A stretch of DNA of 64,000 bases, taken from NCBI GenBank assembly GCA_905182985.1, contig CAJJDN010000129.1:229794-293793 (forward strand), read 5' to 3'. The DNA comes from Paramecium sonneborni (Eukaryota > Ciliophora > Oligohymenophorea > Peniculida > Parameciidae). The notes beneath the pieces are model-generated. The model ran no database searches. It worked only from the letters and a program-made list of their open reading frames with translations, and was not told where the DNA came from. This document shows, piece after piece, positions 1-14,134 of the stretch (positions within the stretch are counted from its first letter, which is position 1; the number at the start of each line of letters is the position of its first letter). The position numbers were made by a program, and so were the translations under genes.

Positions 1-456
1 GTCAAAACTAATAATTTAAACATAAGTTCAAAGGGATTATAATTTATAAATAGTTTACTTTAACCTAATCCTTAAAAAAGAATAGATTTATAAGAAGCAT
101 TGATTCATCCTTGGTTTTTAGAATAAAATTTTAGTAGTATAAAAGGGTTTAAATTAAAAAGTATGAAATAATCAATCATGAAACAAAATCTAATGTTAAC
201 TCCTCAATTAATAAAGAGTAGTCCAAATTCTACTCCAAGATCACCTTAAAGTCCTTTAACTAATCCTTCTTAATAATCTTCTTTTTTAATGAGAATGGCA
301 GGAAAAAAACTTAGCAATTTTAAACTTGATGAGGATTTAACTCCAAGAGAGAAAGAATAATATAGTCCCAAATCTAACTTATTGAAAAAGGTTGTAGTAA
401 GAAAATCTATTTTCAATCATTTAGAACCTCTTAAAAGACAAAGAAAATTAGAATGA
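1..456 (+). CDS. Ser/Thr protein kinase, C-terminal part only
   Basis: Open in frame 1 from the window edge to TGA at 454-456, so only the last 151 residues are present. The start matches the end of a kinase C-lobe: a helix, then LLQPNPQKRIDLQEALIHPW, the subdomain XI pattern (LL..dP.kRi...ealxHPW) with its invariant Arg at about residue 33. Low-complexity Ser/Pro/Gln sequence follows (NSTPRSPQSP) and then a basic tail ending RQRKLE. The ATP-binding and catalytic loops lie outside the window, so the subfamily cannot be fixed; the HPW ending is common in CAMK-type kinases. The Ser/Pro-rich tail could be a regulatory or phosphorylated region (inference). Confidence 0.8.
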
Positions 457-565
457 TATAGATAATGAATCTGTGATAATATTTATAGAAATATTTATAA
501 TATAATATTATAATTTCCTTATTGGTTAATAATAAAATATTATAATTCTTAAATTATATTTTTAA

Positions 566-1584
566 ATGATGCGCAATATCTCAAGATTTCGATTTAGTAT
601 GATTATGGATTTAAATAATAATATTTAAAAAGATGAAATACATAATTAACTTAAAAATTATGGATATTTATTAGTCAAAGACTCAAGAATTGATTGGAAA
701 GCAAATGAAGAATATTTTGATTTAATGGAGACTTATTTTGATAAAAGATCTAGAGAATTAGAATAGAATGGAAAAGTTAATGATTGTTTTCCTTAATATA
801 AATATTAAGTTGGATTAGGATATGAAAATATAGGTAAACCAAATTACGATAAGGAGTCTTTGAAATATATGATTGATCAACCAATTATAATTGATAGAGA
901 TCCTAAATGGAAATACTTTTGGCCTTATAGATATGATGGATTATATAATCCTCCTAAATGGATTCCATAAGATTTTAAGAATTTTGAAAGTATTATGAAT
1001 AATTGGTAATTTTAATTATTAAGAACAACAGAATAAGTATTAGAAATATTGTCATTAGCATTTGAAGAGGAAAAAGAATTTTTTTATAACAATATGAATA
1101 AAGCAACTCATTTATTATCACCAATAGGTTGTGATTTATAAAAGCATTAAATAAACACCAGATTTTCTGGATATCATTATGGTACTATTATATGTATTAT
1201 ATGAATTAAGATTTAAATTTTATTACAGTTCATACAAAATCAAGATTTCCTGGTTTATTTGTCTGGTTACCTAATGGAAAAAGAGTAGAATTAAGAATTC
1301 CTGAAAAAACTATATTATTTTAACCAGGAAAACTGTTTGAATTTATGACAGGAGGTATTTATAAGGCAGGATATCATGAAGCCTTATTAACAGAAGAAGC
1401 TAAGAAAGAATCAATAAAATTAAATAAAAAATGGAGAGTAACTTCAACTATATTTATTATGCTTAATGATAATACAATATTATAACCAATGAATTATTTC
1501 AAAAATTTAAATATTTAGAAATATGAAGCAATAAGTGTAAAAGAATAATTTAAGAAAGAACTTAATAAATTGAGTTATGTATGA
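566..1584 (+). CDS. 2-oxoglutarate/Fe(II)-dependent oxygenase, isopenicillin N synthase-like fold
   Basis: 329 residues from ATG 566 to TGA 1582-1584, with one 29-nt intron at 1182-1210. Splicing joins His204-Tyr205 to Asp206 and so creates the HxD iron-binding motif, which supports the intron. The region after it, ITVHTKSRFPGLFVWLPNGK, is characteristic of uncharacterised eukaryotic members of this superfamily, and the distal iron ligand is His261 in GYHEALL. WRVTSTIF downstream probably supplies the Arg that holds 2-oxoglutarate. The N-terminal ~150 residues are helical and less conserved. Family enzymes hydroxylate or desaturate small molecules using O2 and 2-oxoglutarate; the substrate cannot be told. 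It is convergent with the MAPK15-type gene, with 27 bp between the stops. Confidence 0.85.
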
Positions 1585-1611
1585 TATATTATGTAAAATA
1601 ATCTAAATATT

Positions 1612-3229
<1,618 letters not shown>

Positions 3230-3842
3230 TTCGTTATAAAAATTTTATTATCAATACAAAAAAATATAAATTATTTAAAAAATCTTTACCTAAAATAATA
3301 CCTATTAATTTATTTTATTAATCTAAATTACTCTAAATATATGCTATTTCATTCTACTACTTTTTCATTTAATAAACTTATAAAAATATAGCTTTTATGT
3401 TTGATATATATTAACCACTGAATTTTAAATATTTATATAATTTATAATCTATAATTTTAAATGATTTTCTTATGCTTCCATCTTTCGAATTCATATTTTT
3501 ATCCTTTTTTAAATACGTAGATTTATATAGTAATAATTTAGTTATAACATATTTTCTGGAATGATATTCAAAGATACATGAGTTAGAGATATCGAGTAAA
3601 TAGTAGTTATAATGAGTATGTTATTTAAAAAAAATTATAAAATCCTGTAATTTTCTATTTAAGATGATTTTAAATAATAATAGTTACTATAGCTAAAATT
3701 AATTAAATATAATTTAATAGTATTATTTTTATTATTAAAAAACCAGTTTTAATTGATAAATTATAGAAATAAAATTAATATAATATTAGATACATTATAA
3801 TAGGTAATAGATAAATGATAATATTAATAATTACTCTATAAA
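3230..3842. other. Gap between MAPK15-type gene and membrane-protein gene
   Basis: About 610 bp, very AT-rich. The only sizeable reading frame is minus-strand 3222-3494 (90 codons, MNSKDGSIRKSFKIIDYKLY...), whose stop overlaps the MAPK15 start. With a single stop codon in the code, frames of this length arise often by chance, so I do not call it a gene. The rest probably holds the MAPK15 promoter and the 3' UTR of the 3843-4487 gene; no motif was recognised. Confidence 0.4.
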
Positions 3843-4487
3843 TCAATTTTATTAGGTTGGGTTTTCATCTTATTTATGCTATTTTTCTGCTAATTCTTAT
3901 TATTATTAATGATTGATTTATTATAATCCATTATGTAGTAAACCAGCTAATTCATTAAGATCTTTTTTTATTTCTTATTGTTAGGTGTTTGAAAATTATA
4001 ATCCATCAACTTTGATAACTAATTTTCCACTATTTTAATCACCGGTTCCTTGTTATCCTTTTGGTCGTTATTTTAACAATGCTTCTACGTTGATTTGTAA
4101 AACCAAAAAATAATACTCTCCTAACCAAATGCATAGTTAGAAAATAAAAGCTAGAGTATTAACTAATTTCACATTGCTAAGAGCAAAACCTGTGATACAG
4201 ACTGGTAAAGTACAACAGAAATTAAAAAGGCAACCAGGTCTTCCACTGTAACAATGCTATACCATAAAAAATGCACTTGCAACTATAGAACAAACCTTAG
4301 ATGCGGTGTTTTCATAATTGAAAACTTCAACACATAACACAATATGAATTGCTATTGCAAACATTGAGTAGAAGGATACCACTCCTTTGTTTGTATTTCG
4401 AAGAGCTTCTTCTGCTTTAATAAATTCCTCTTCTGAAAGTTATACTAATTCATCAATTTTTCCAATAGTTAAAGTCTTCATCATCAT
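3843..4487 (-). CDS. small multi-pass membrane protein, function unknown
   Basis: 214 residues, no intron, TGA at 3843-3845. Three ATGs in a row (4487, 4484, 4481) could each be the start; the longest is given. After an acidic N-terminal helix (LVQLSEEEFIKAEEALRNTN) come three to four hydrophobic segments between about residues 33 and 135 (VVSFYSMFAIAIHIVLCVEV, then VCSIVASAFFMVQHCY, a Cys-rich FNFCCTLPVCITGFAL, and LAFIFQLCIWLGEYYFLVL). The last ~75 residues are hydrophilic and Gln-rich, probably cytosolic. I do not recognise a family. It is divergent from the gene starting at 4994. Confidence 0.75.
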
Positions 4488-4993
4488 TTTAAAAATATTA
4501 ATTTGAGTTATTTACTAAATTTGATTTATTAATTAAATAATAGAAAAAGATACATGTTTTTAATCCTCTTATTATAATATAATTAGATTTTTCAATTAAT
4601 TATCAATAAGTTTTTAACTAATTCTAAATAGGTAATATAAAGTAATTATAATGTTTTTCTAAAAAAGAATATTTTAATCATAGAACTTTTATTAAGATTA
4701 AAAAGAAACTTAAATCTATTTTATAGAAGGAATAATAGAATGAGAAAAATTATTAGAATGCAGAAATTTAATAATCTAAATAGAAAAAAAAAAAATTAAA
4801 ATAACAGTAATTTTTATATTTAATAATTAAAAGAATAATAATGAAATATATAGAAATAATCAATATATAATTTATTTTTATAATGAATGAAATTTAACAT
4901 TATATTATATGTTAATTGAAGTGTGAATAATATTATGAAATTATTCTAATTATTATTTTTGAGATTTATAATATTTAATAAAAATTATTCTTT
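4488..4993. other. Divergent intergenic region, no gene seen
   Basis: About 500 bp between two divergently transcribed genes, so it should hold both promoters. It is almost entirely A/T with oligo-A and oligo-T runs. A 30-codon frame at 4651-4743 is too short to support. No conserved motif recognised. Confidence 0.5.
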
Positions 4994-7162
4994 ATGGGAT
5001 AAATAGTTGGAAAATGTAAAAGTTTGGGATTACATAATCAAGATATATTACCATAAATAGAAATTGAAAAAGAGGTTAAAAGTGAAATCATAAAAGGTTT
5101 AAAATAAAAGTTAAATGAATTTGATGAATTTGCAATATAAAAAGTGACTACTTATAGTTTAAAATTTGATGGATTGTTTAGAAAATAAGATATAATAAAG
5201 GAGAAGGTATAGAATAAAGTAAAAAGATAATAGATTCGCTGGGTTTAGTGAAACCAATGGATTGTGAGAAAATAAAATAAATAAATGAAGATTCAGATAT
5301 AAAATTTAAATGTGGTATAAGTTTGGGACATCCAATTAATATGGTTTTTAAGACTATTCGTGGATCTTCAATTGAACTTAATGATAGTGGATACATATTA
5401 TTAAAATTATGGGGTTTTGGGGAAATGATGATAAATTTTTAATAGTGTATTAAGATATAAGGAATTAAAATAATAGGATTAGTGAGAGGAGGAGATATTG
5501 AATGTTATAAAAAAGTTATTAATAATAATGGATGGGAAGAATATGATCATATTATTATTGATGATGAGAACATTCTAGATCTATAATATGACGAATAAAC
5601 TCATGAAATTAATCATAATTCTATTCTAAGTGGATTATTACTATATGATGGAATTGTAATTTATAAACATTATATTGATAAATTACAATTCTAATGTGAT
5701 TATCAAATTGTTAAAAAAGATGTTTTAGACATTATTGAGAATGGTATAAAAGAAGCTAATTTAATTAATTTTATTGCAAAGATTTCTTATATTAAAAAAT
5801 AAGATTATATCAAATTAAAATAGTTTATATTGACATAAAAAAAGAATTCATTTAGTAGAGATGTAGAAGTTACAATAAAAAAGAAAACTATTTATTTTAA
5901 AGAAGATAAATAAATATATTATGATTAACCAATTATTTTAATTAATAGTTCTCCAAAATCATTCTCTATTGCAGATAAATTTGCAACTTAATTAGAAAAA
6001 AAAAATATCAAATGGGATTCAAAATTGTTAAAAGCTAAATTAAATGAAAGAATAAAAGAATATTCTTTAAATGTTTAAATTGCTTTATAAAAAGATATAA
6101 TAATTTAAATAACAAAAGAATCTTGTGAAATATAAATTCATCATTGGGAAAAAGGAATTTTAGTTCCTTATTATAAAAATTTAGAATATATATCTTAAAT
6201 AAAATAATGGATTAAAGCAACTTAATTCATCAAATATGAACCTAATTAAGATCCAGTATAAGATAGAATAAGTTATTTGGTAGCTAATTTATTTTAAACT
6301 ATTCCAAAAGTTGATAAAGTTCTTGGTACTAAATATGCAAATATTCCTTTTGTTGAAAAATGGAAACCTCCTTATGATTAATTTGATCCTCATCATAAAA
6401 ATTTAGAAATTCATCGCAAATCTGATAAAATATTATTGATTTGGCTATTTGATTATGAAATAGATGAGAATGTTGAAAAATTAAAAGAATTAATCAAATT
6501 TAAAAAAAATAATCCTTAAATTGGTTTATAAATTGCGATATTAGGTTATATTAAATTTAATACATGGACTACAAAATTTTTGAATTTCTTAGATAAATAT
6601 GAATTAACTAAAGCAATTTTGGATAATACAATAGAGACTTGGTTTCCTCAAGAGGAATAATTAGGATAATTTAGATTTAACATTATACTTTAAAGAATAT
6701 ATGGTTTAATGTTAGATAAATAAGATATTATGATTATTGATTCTCAAGGAATTGTTAGAGTAATTGATAATAGCTATGAAATTATTAACAATTTATCTTA
6801 AGAATTTGATAAATTAAATGAGAAAGTAAAAGTTACTGTAAAAAATTAGTATTATTATACATAAAATTAGTAATTACTGGAGGTAATATTAGAATTTAAA
6901 AAAATGTATTCGAGAAAATCCTTAATTAGCTGAAATTGTCAAAAACATTTAAGATAAAGGAATAGTAGAGGAGAGTAAAGTACTAATAGAGTAAATGAAA
7001 GATAAAGTTTGGTCTTTTGAAAATGGACAAATATAAGAGGAAAAATGGCATGAATAACCAACTAGAATATTAAGAAGTATAAAAGATTTTACAGATATTA
7101 ATGAAATGGCCAGAATTATTGCAAGATATATTGATAATAATGATATATGTGCATTGAAATGA
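4994..7162 (+). CDS. large uncharacterised soluble protein (~708 aa)
   Basis: ATG 4994 to TGA 7160-7162 with two inferred introns: 5207-5226 (20 nt, at the lower limit for Paramecium) and 6849-6870 (22 nt). Both are needed to keep the frame. The protein is soluble, with mixed alpha/beta composition. Around residues 420-560 a stretch with hydrophobic strands (ILLIWLFDYEIDENV, LQIAILGYIKF, IMIIDSQGIVRVI) has the spacing of a thioredoxin-like fold, but I see no CxxC, so this is only a weak hint. No signal peptide or membrane segment. It converges on the coiled-coil gene at 7178-8379 with 15 bp between the stops. Confidence 0.75.
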
Positions 7163-7177
7163 ATAAAATATATTGAA

Positions 7178-8379
7178 TCATTCTTAAGATTTTATTTTCT
7201 ACTCTATCAATTATCTTTTCTCATTTTCTTACTATTAAATTGATAAAATAGATTAATTTTGTTTTTACAATCTTTTAATTGTTAGTTTATTAGGTTCACT
7301 TAATTTTTGTATTTATACTTCTTTATTTACTAAGTTTTGTTATAATTGATTGATTTATTCTTTATAATTTTATTATATGATATCTAGTAATAATTATAAA
7401 ATATCTTTTACTTAATTAATTTTTTAAATTATTATTTTCTTTAATGTAAAAATCAGATTTATATTTAGAATCTTCAATTTGCGATTGGAATTATCCAATA
7501 ATTTATTTTATTTTTTTATTCTCATCTATACTATCTCTAAGCATTAATTAATATTTTCTCATTTATTCTTAACAGGCTTCATATTTATTTTTAAGTTCTA
7601 ATTTAACTATATAATATTGATATTAATTTGTACTATTATTAGAATTAGAAACTTCTTATTGAGATTATAAGATTTTCTATGAAATATCTACAAATTATTT
7701 TTTAAAATGATCTCGTTATTATGTTAATTTTAATAATTTTTCTTCAAGTCCATCAACTTACATACTAAGTGATTCAATCTTATTTAGATTATTAATATTT
7801 TCACCCATTAATTTTTCATTAAATTATTAAACACATTTTCTAGTTTCAGCTTTTGTTTTAATATCAATTTACAATTCATTGAGACTTGATTATAATTTAC
7901 AATTAAGTAATTCAGTAGCTATTAACTTATTTTATATAATAATGTTTTCTTCTTCTTCCTTCTCTAACTACTTGACATAATCATTAATTTATTCACTCTA
8001 TTTTTGTAAAATTTTTTCGAATTCTTATTTTTATTAATCCATTTAATTTTCTAAATGTTTTCTGAGTTTCTCTTCATTCTTTTATTATTCTAAGTTTAAT
8101 TCTTCTATAGTTCTTTAATGATTCTAATTTTATATTTAAAGATTATTTTCTAGCTATTTATTCTAAACTTCTAATTCTTTTACTCTTATTTTAATTTAAT
8201 TCTTTTCAGACAATAACTCTTATATTTATAATTAGTAATATGAACTATTAGTAATCACAATCTTAAATAATTAAATCCTCTACTTAAAGTTCTTTTTCTA
8301 AATTTTCAATTGTGTTCTATTAAAGTTGAAGCCCTTATTCAAAATCCAAAATCTCAACATCGCTATCAGAGTCACACAT
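7178..8379 (-). CDS. coiled-coil protein, ~383 aa
   Basis: ATG at 8379 to TGA at 7178-7180, introns 8262-8283 (22 nt) and 7384-7411 (28 nt); both are required, since TGA codons follow in frame without splicing. Starts MCDSDSDVEILDFEQGLQLQ, then is almost wholly predicted coiled coil rich in Lys, Glu, Gln and Leu (for example LRKHLENQMDQQKQEFEKIL). No catalytic motif, so probably structural. The 5' two-thirds of the gene is repeated at 8634-9484 through an apparent assembly error (see the repeat entries). Confidence 0.8.
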
Positions 8380-8632
8380 TCTATAAACTAAAATAATATA
8401 ATTACATTAAAATGCAAAATTTTTATAAAATTCATATCAATAATATGAATTTGATATCTAAATCTAATATTTATAATGATATATAATAAAGATATATTTA
8501 TAAATGATTTATCTAATAAGCAATCTAAAAATTAAACTATTTTTATATTAGATAAATATGTATAAAATAAATTATTTCCAAAAATTATTTGAAAAATCTA
8601 TTACTATATAGCATGTTTGAAATCTTATCAAA
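7529..8632. repeat. direct repeat A, first copy (contig-end overlap)
   Basis: 1104 bp identical, as far as I can see, to 8634-9737 (offset 1105). The two copies are separated by one N at 8633. Exact identity, including non-coding sequence, and a single N at the join are typical of two contigs whose overlapping ends were not merged by a scaffolder. Confidence 0.9.
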
Positions 8633-8633
8633 N

Positions 8634-9484
8634 TACTATCTCTAAGCATTAATTAATATTTTCTCATTTATTCTTAACAGGCTTCATATTTATTTTTAAG
8701 TTCTAATTTAACTATATAATATTGATATTAATTTGTACTATTATTAGAATTAGAAACTTCTTATTGAGATTATAAGATTTTCTATGAAATATCTACAAAT
8801 TATTTTTTAAAATGATCTCGTTATTATGTTAATTTTAATAATTTTTCTTCAAGTCCATCAACTTACATACTAAGTGATTCAATCTTATTTAGATTATTAA
8901 TATTTTCACCCATTAATTTTTCATTAAATTATTAAACACATTTTCTAGTTTCAGCTTTTGTTTTAATATCAATTTACAATTCATTGAGACTTGATTATAA
9001 TTTACAATTAAGTAATTCAGTAGCTATTAACTTATTTTATATAATAATGTTTTCTTCTTCTTCCTTCTCTAACTACTTGACATAATCATTAATTTATTCA
9101 CTCTATTTTTGTAAAATTTTTTCGAATTCTTATTTTTATTAATCCATTTAATTTTCTAAATGTTTTCTGAGTTTCTCTTCATTCTTTTATTATTCTAAGT
9201 TTAATTCTTCTATAGTTCTTTAATGATTCTAATTTTATATTTAAAGATTATTTTCTAGCTATTTATTCTAAACTTCTAATTCTTTTACTCTTATTTTAAT
9301 TTAATTCTTTTCAGACAATAACTCTTATATTTATAATTAGTAATATGAACTATTAGTAATCACAATCTTAAATAATTAAATCCTCTACTTAAAGTTCTTT
9401 TTCTAAATTTTCAATTGTGTTCTATTAAAGTTGAAGCCCTTATTCAAAATCCAAAATCTCAACATCGCTATCAGAGTCACACAT
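8634..9484 (-). pseudogene. truncated duplicate of the coiled-coil gene (probable assembly artefact)
   Basis: N-terminal part of the 7178-8379 gene repeated with the same ATG context (9484) and the same first intron (9367-9388). It stops at the N at 8633, without the last ~110 codons and the second intron. It should not be counted as a separate gene unless long reads confirm a real tandem duplication. Confidence 0.85.
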
Positions 9485-9737
9485 TCTATAAACTAAAATA
9501 ATATAATTACATTAAAATGCAAAATTTTTATAAAATTCATATCAATAATATGAATTTGATATCTAAATCTAATATTTATAATGATATATAATAAAGATAT
9601 ATTTATAAATGATTTATCTAATAAGCAATCTAAAAATTAAACTATTTTTATATTAGATAAATATGTATAAAATAAATTATTTCCAAAAATTATTTGAAAA
9701 ATCTATTACTATATAGCATGTTTGAAATCTTATCAAA
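8634..9737. repeat. direct repeat A, second copy (contig-end overlap)
   Basis: Second copy of 7529-8632. It carries the start region of the coiled-coil gene again (ATG at 9484) and runs into the N at 8633. In the real chromosome there is probably only one copy. Confidence 0.9.
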
Positions 9738-9951
9738 GTTTTTTAAGTTCTAGAAATTAGCGAATTAAATATTATTAAAAGAATAGATAAAATTAAGAAT
9801 TCTATTTTAGAATTATGATTTTATTTAAATTGATCAAAAAATTAACAACAAACAAACTTTACAAATTGAAGTGGTTCTTCTTATAGAAAAATGAGTTTAA
9901 GAATAAGAATCTTTATTATTTATTATATATTATAAATGAATATTAATTACA
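9738..9951. other. Upstream region of the ubiquitin-like array gene
   Basis: Unique sequence after repeat A. It belongs to the divergent promoter region between the coiled-coil gene and the gene starting at 9952. AT-rich; nothing specific recognised. Confidence 0.4.
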
Positions 9952-12340
9952 ATGTAATTTAAAATCTTTTGCAATTAATTTCAAGAGTATGTCTCGTTCG
10001 AACATAATCCTAATACGGTTTTGAAATAATACATTGATAAAGTTACTTAACTTTATTAATGTATTGATGCTGCTATGCCAATTGTTGTAATAAATGGAAA
10101 TAAAGTAAATAGTAATCTGACATTAGAAGAATTAGAAATAGGACTGGATTGTTAAATAAATTTATTTTTTCAATATTTTGAAGACATCTAATTTTGTTTG
10201 AAAGATGATGTAAAATAAACTAAGAAAATCAACCTGAATATATATTAGAGCATATAAAGAGTAGAACTTTTATTAGCTAAATAATTAAGAATTGATTATG
10301 AAGTGGAAATTATTTAATAAGAATAAAATTTACCTAAGAATAAATCTTTTTCATTGCTTAAAAAAAATGAATATCATCTATTCTAAATTAAAGCTAATTT
10401 ATTTATAGAAATTAATAATCAATAGATGTTGTTGAATTTTTATGTTTTTGATAGAATATTGTTTATAAAATAGATAATAAGGAAATTATTCAATATTAAA
10501 GGATGTTTTTAAATATTTTATAATGATCATATTCAATTAGATCAATAAGAAAATTTAAATGAAACAATATTTTCTTTATAAATTCAAAATAATTCAATTC
10601 TAAAAATAAATGTTTAACAATATATAACAATCAATTGTAAGTTTAATAACTTTAATGGGAGTTATAAGGTGTAAATAAATCAAAATTTGGAAGCTGTTAT
10701 AAATCAATTAAAGAAGAATCATAAATTTGATGTAAATTCTATTACAGAAATTAAATGTAATGGATAGTTAATACCAATTGAGAATTTAGAAAAAGAAAAA
10801 CAATTTATAATGGAATAAATAATAGAAGTAAAAGAAGAAAAAGTACCTGATTAGATTCTTATAACAATTATTGACTACTTTAATTTGACTAGGAGAAAAT
10901 TCAGAAGTTTTAATGAGAAATAAAAATTGTTAGAATTATTGAATGCGATTGGTAAAAAAGATGATATTTAAAATTATGAATTTATTTGTAATGGTAAGAA
11001 TATTGAAATAAATTCATATACATTTAATTAAGCTGGTTTTGTTTAGAATTAAAATTACTTTGTATATTATAAATTTATTAATAAAGATCTTTTAAACTAA
11101 AGCTTAAAATTAAAATAATAATAAGTTTAGGATAGTTAAATATTATTTATGATATAAAGTAAGAGTATTTAATCAAGTCAAATAATTTAGAAGAAACCTT
11201 AGAATTTAATAATTGTATTAAATGATTAATCATAGAATCTTAAGAAAAAAGTTGAAGTGAAATTAAATTAGATTCTTAAAATTATAGCATAATCATAATT
11301 AAAGAGTAAATTAAACTTAGATTAAATAAGTTTTTATTTAGGAAATAGAAAATTAGATTCGAATAAAACATTTTAAGAACTTAATATCATGAATAATGAT
11401 GAGATTGAGATTATTTAAAATAAAAATACTCCTCTATATAATTCTGGATATTTTTCAGAAAAATCATTGATATCTGAATCTTAAAAGTATAAATCTGATT
11501 CCTTTTTTATAAGTCAAAATAATATTAATGAAATAGAATCAGGAAAAATGTAAATCAGATTCTGTAAAAATCAAGGTGAAGAATTAAATTTATATGTAGA
11601 TGAAAATGATATTATATCCCAAATTCAAATTTATAAAGATATTTAGGCTTAATAAGAAATTATCTTAAAATTTAAAGGGGTTTTAATAGATGTAAATAAA
11701 AGTTTTAAAGAATTAGGAATTATTGACAGAAGTTCTATTGATGTAATATATATATCTGATAATTAAATTAAAACAATTTAAAAAAAAGAAAAATATCAAA
11801 ATAAAAAGGATGAAAATATTATATAAATGACTTAATATGATGTAAATAAAAGAATCTATTTTTAATTTTGGAAAGATGGTATTCTTAGAAAGGAATGTAA
11901 AACATATAATTAAGAAACAATCAGATTTTAATTAATAAAATAGGCCCTTATATCTGAATATTAATTATTAAATAATCTTAATATTATGTATTAAGGTTAA
12001 AATGTTGATTTGAATTCTAATATCTCAAGAATAGTTAAAGAGAATGATTGTCTATTTACTTTAGAAGAATAATAGAAAATAGATAAATAAAAACAAATAA
12101 CTTTATAAATCGTATTGCCTGATGGAGATGAAAATTGGGAAATTTAAATTGATTAAGATGATGAAATCTCAAGTATTTATAATAAAGGTAATAAATTATT
12201 TTTAATCTTATAAAGTTTATGCAAAGTTAGAATAAAATAATTTTACATTGTTTTATGATGGTAAAGTTTTAGAAAGCAATAATAAACCATTTAGAGAACT
12301 CTAAGCAATAGGAGAATACTAAGTTGAAGTAATTCTTTGA
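9952..12340 (+). CDS. protein of many diverged ubiquitin-like (beta-grasp) units
   Basis: 786 residues, ATG 9952, TGA 12338-12340, one 28-nt intron at 12188-12215. The sequence is a series of ~75-90 residue units, each with two beta strands, a helix with alternating Leu/Ile, and a closing pattern like YLGNRKLDSNKTFQELNI, FKGVLIDVNKSFKELGI or FYDGKVLESNNKPFRELQAI. This is the ubiquitin G-x-L-L-D-D-x-x-T-L-x-E-L-x-I region. I count roughly eight to ten units. No C-terminal Gly-Gly (it ends QVEVIL), so it is not processed polyubiquitin. The next gene encodes a shorter protein of the same build 26 bp downstream, suggesting local duplication. The function is unknown; a scaffold that binds ubiquitin-system or cytoskeletal partners is possible (inference). 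Confidence 0.75.
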
Positions 12341-12366
12341 TGATTATTTTTTTAATTTATTAATTT

Positions 12367-13827
12367 ATGATTTAAATAAAATTTCCATAACTAAATAATC
12401 ATAATTATTAAATTACAAATCCAAACTATGAAAAATCTATGAAATTTTATTTAGATGAGGCTTTGAAATATTTCAAAGATCCTATACCAAAAGAAGTAAA
12501 TTATATTTTAACAATTAATGATTAATCATAAGATTTGAATAAGGACTTGGCAAATCTATAAATTAATAAAGCTTCAAGAATTTAAATATTATTTTCTATT
12601 GAGATTCAATTAAAAATTACTTTTTAAACATAAAATGATAAGATTGTGATAGAATTTAATTCTTATAATCCAATATCATAATTAGAAAAAAATCTCAAAA
12701 AAACTCATAATTTATTTTCTTATGGATTAAATTTCTTTTATAAAAACAATTTATTAAGTAAAGATAAATCATTCGTACAATAATAAATTTAAAAGGATTG
12801 TGAAATTCAATGTTAAATTATTGGAACTTATTTAATAAACTATAAGGGAGATAATTAAGTTTAAATCAATATATTTTCAAAACTTACTTAAGTTTATTAA
12901 TAAATAAAGAAATTGTTTAATATTGAACAAGAATTTGAACTTTATTATCAAGAAGAATTATTAAATTGTGAAGAAAAAAACAGAGATATTCTGTTTTTCG
13001 AATATCAAATAAAACCATATTCATTAATTAGATTGAAATTAAAAGAAACTATTACTATAAAATTATATATAGAAAAACTTTAATTATTAAAATAATACAA
13101 GGTTTCTCAAGACTTAAAGTTTAGTGAATTAAAAAATAAATTAATAGAAGAAAATTAAATTGATAAACATTTATCGTATTCATTCTTTATATAAAATTAG
13201 AAAATATCTGATGATGATTTAATATCTGAATAATATAAACAGTATAAGAATTAAATTTTTAATTTGAAGACTGTTGATGAAAGAATTAAATTTTATATTT
13301 GTGAAAAAAGTTTGAATTCATTTAAAATTAGAGTTTGTATGAATTAAAATTAAAAAATTTAAGATTTATCTAATTTATAATAATTTAAGGAGTTTGAACA
13401 TCGATTTTATTATTAAAATTAAGTTTTAAATACATCCTAAACTTTTAAATAAATAAATTTAAAAAATTTTGATATAATATATTATGAGATTGATTTGACT
13501 GATGAAAATTAGAATTTAAATTTAGATGATGAATTTTTGGTATTTAACGAGGTAATAAAATTGAAGTTTGAGAAATTTAATAGTAACTTAATTTATTGTG
13601 ATGATTTTTCAATTTACATTACATTTGATTAAATTAAGAAAGCTGTAGGTAGAAATTTAGAGATTAATGATCTTTCAAAAATGATGATAATTTATAAAAG
13701 TTAGTTAGTGCCTATGAATGTAAAAATAATTGATTTAAAAATAAAACCTAATGATAATTTAGTTGTATAAGAATGGAATTAATAATAAGAAATAAAATAG
13801 TTAGAGAGCAACAAAAAAAATTCTTGA
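12367..13827 (+). CDS. second ubiquitin-like-repeat protein, paralogue of the upstream gene
   Basis: 486 residues, no intron, ATG 12367, TGA 13825-13827. Same alternating strand/helix units as the 9952-12340 product, but more diverged: EFELYYQEELLNCEEK, YSFFIQNQKISDDDLI and MMIIYKSQLVPMNVKIIDL fill the same place in the unit. Ends Gln/Lys/Asn-rich (QLESNKKNS), again without a Gly-Gly. Only 26 bp separate it from the upstream stop, so it could in principle be one transcription unit, but Paramecium genes are normally monocistronic. Assignment to the ubiquitin-like fold is by pattern only. Confidence 0.7.
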
Positions 13828-14134
13828 GTTTGATATTATAAATTTATATAAAAAGATAGGTTTGAGATTTATGAGGTTTTGAATTAATAATATTGAATAA
13901 ATAAATAGACAGCATATCTAGAATTTTATAAATTATTAAATTATATTATCTCTTATTGGTTGAATAGATTGAATTGTTAATGTTTTTTTTACATTTATAT
14001 TTCTTATTTGACAAGTTTTTATTTTGCAAATTCGATTTAATATATTTTAATTTTTGGTATGATTTCTAATAGAAATAATTAAATATTTTAGATGAATTAA
14101 AAAAAATGATTGTTTATATATTAATTATAAAATA
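13828..14134. other. Convergent intergenic region
   Basis: About 300 bp between two convergent genes, A/T-rich, containing only their 3' flanks. No gene seen. Confidence 0.5.

Noticed and set aside
4651..4743. 30-codon ORF upstream of the 4994 gene
   Set aside because: Too short and AT-driven; no conserved composition.
5178..5396. 72-aa minus-strand ORF
   Set aside because: Antisense to the 4994-7162 gene.
7529..9737. Tandem gene duplication of a coiled-coil gene
   Set aside because: Perfect identity including flanks and the single N at 8633 make an assembly overlap far more likely than a biological tandem duplication.
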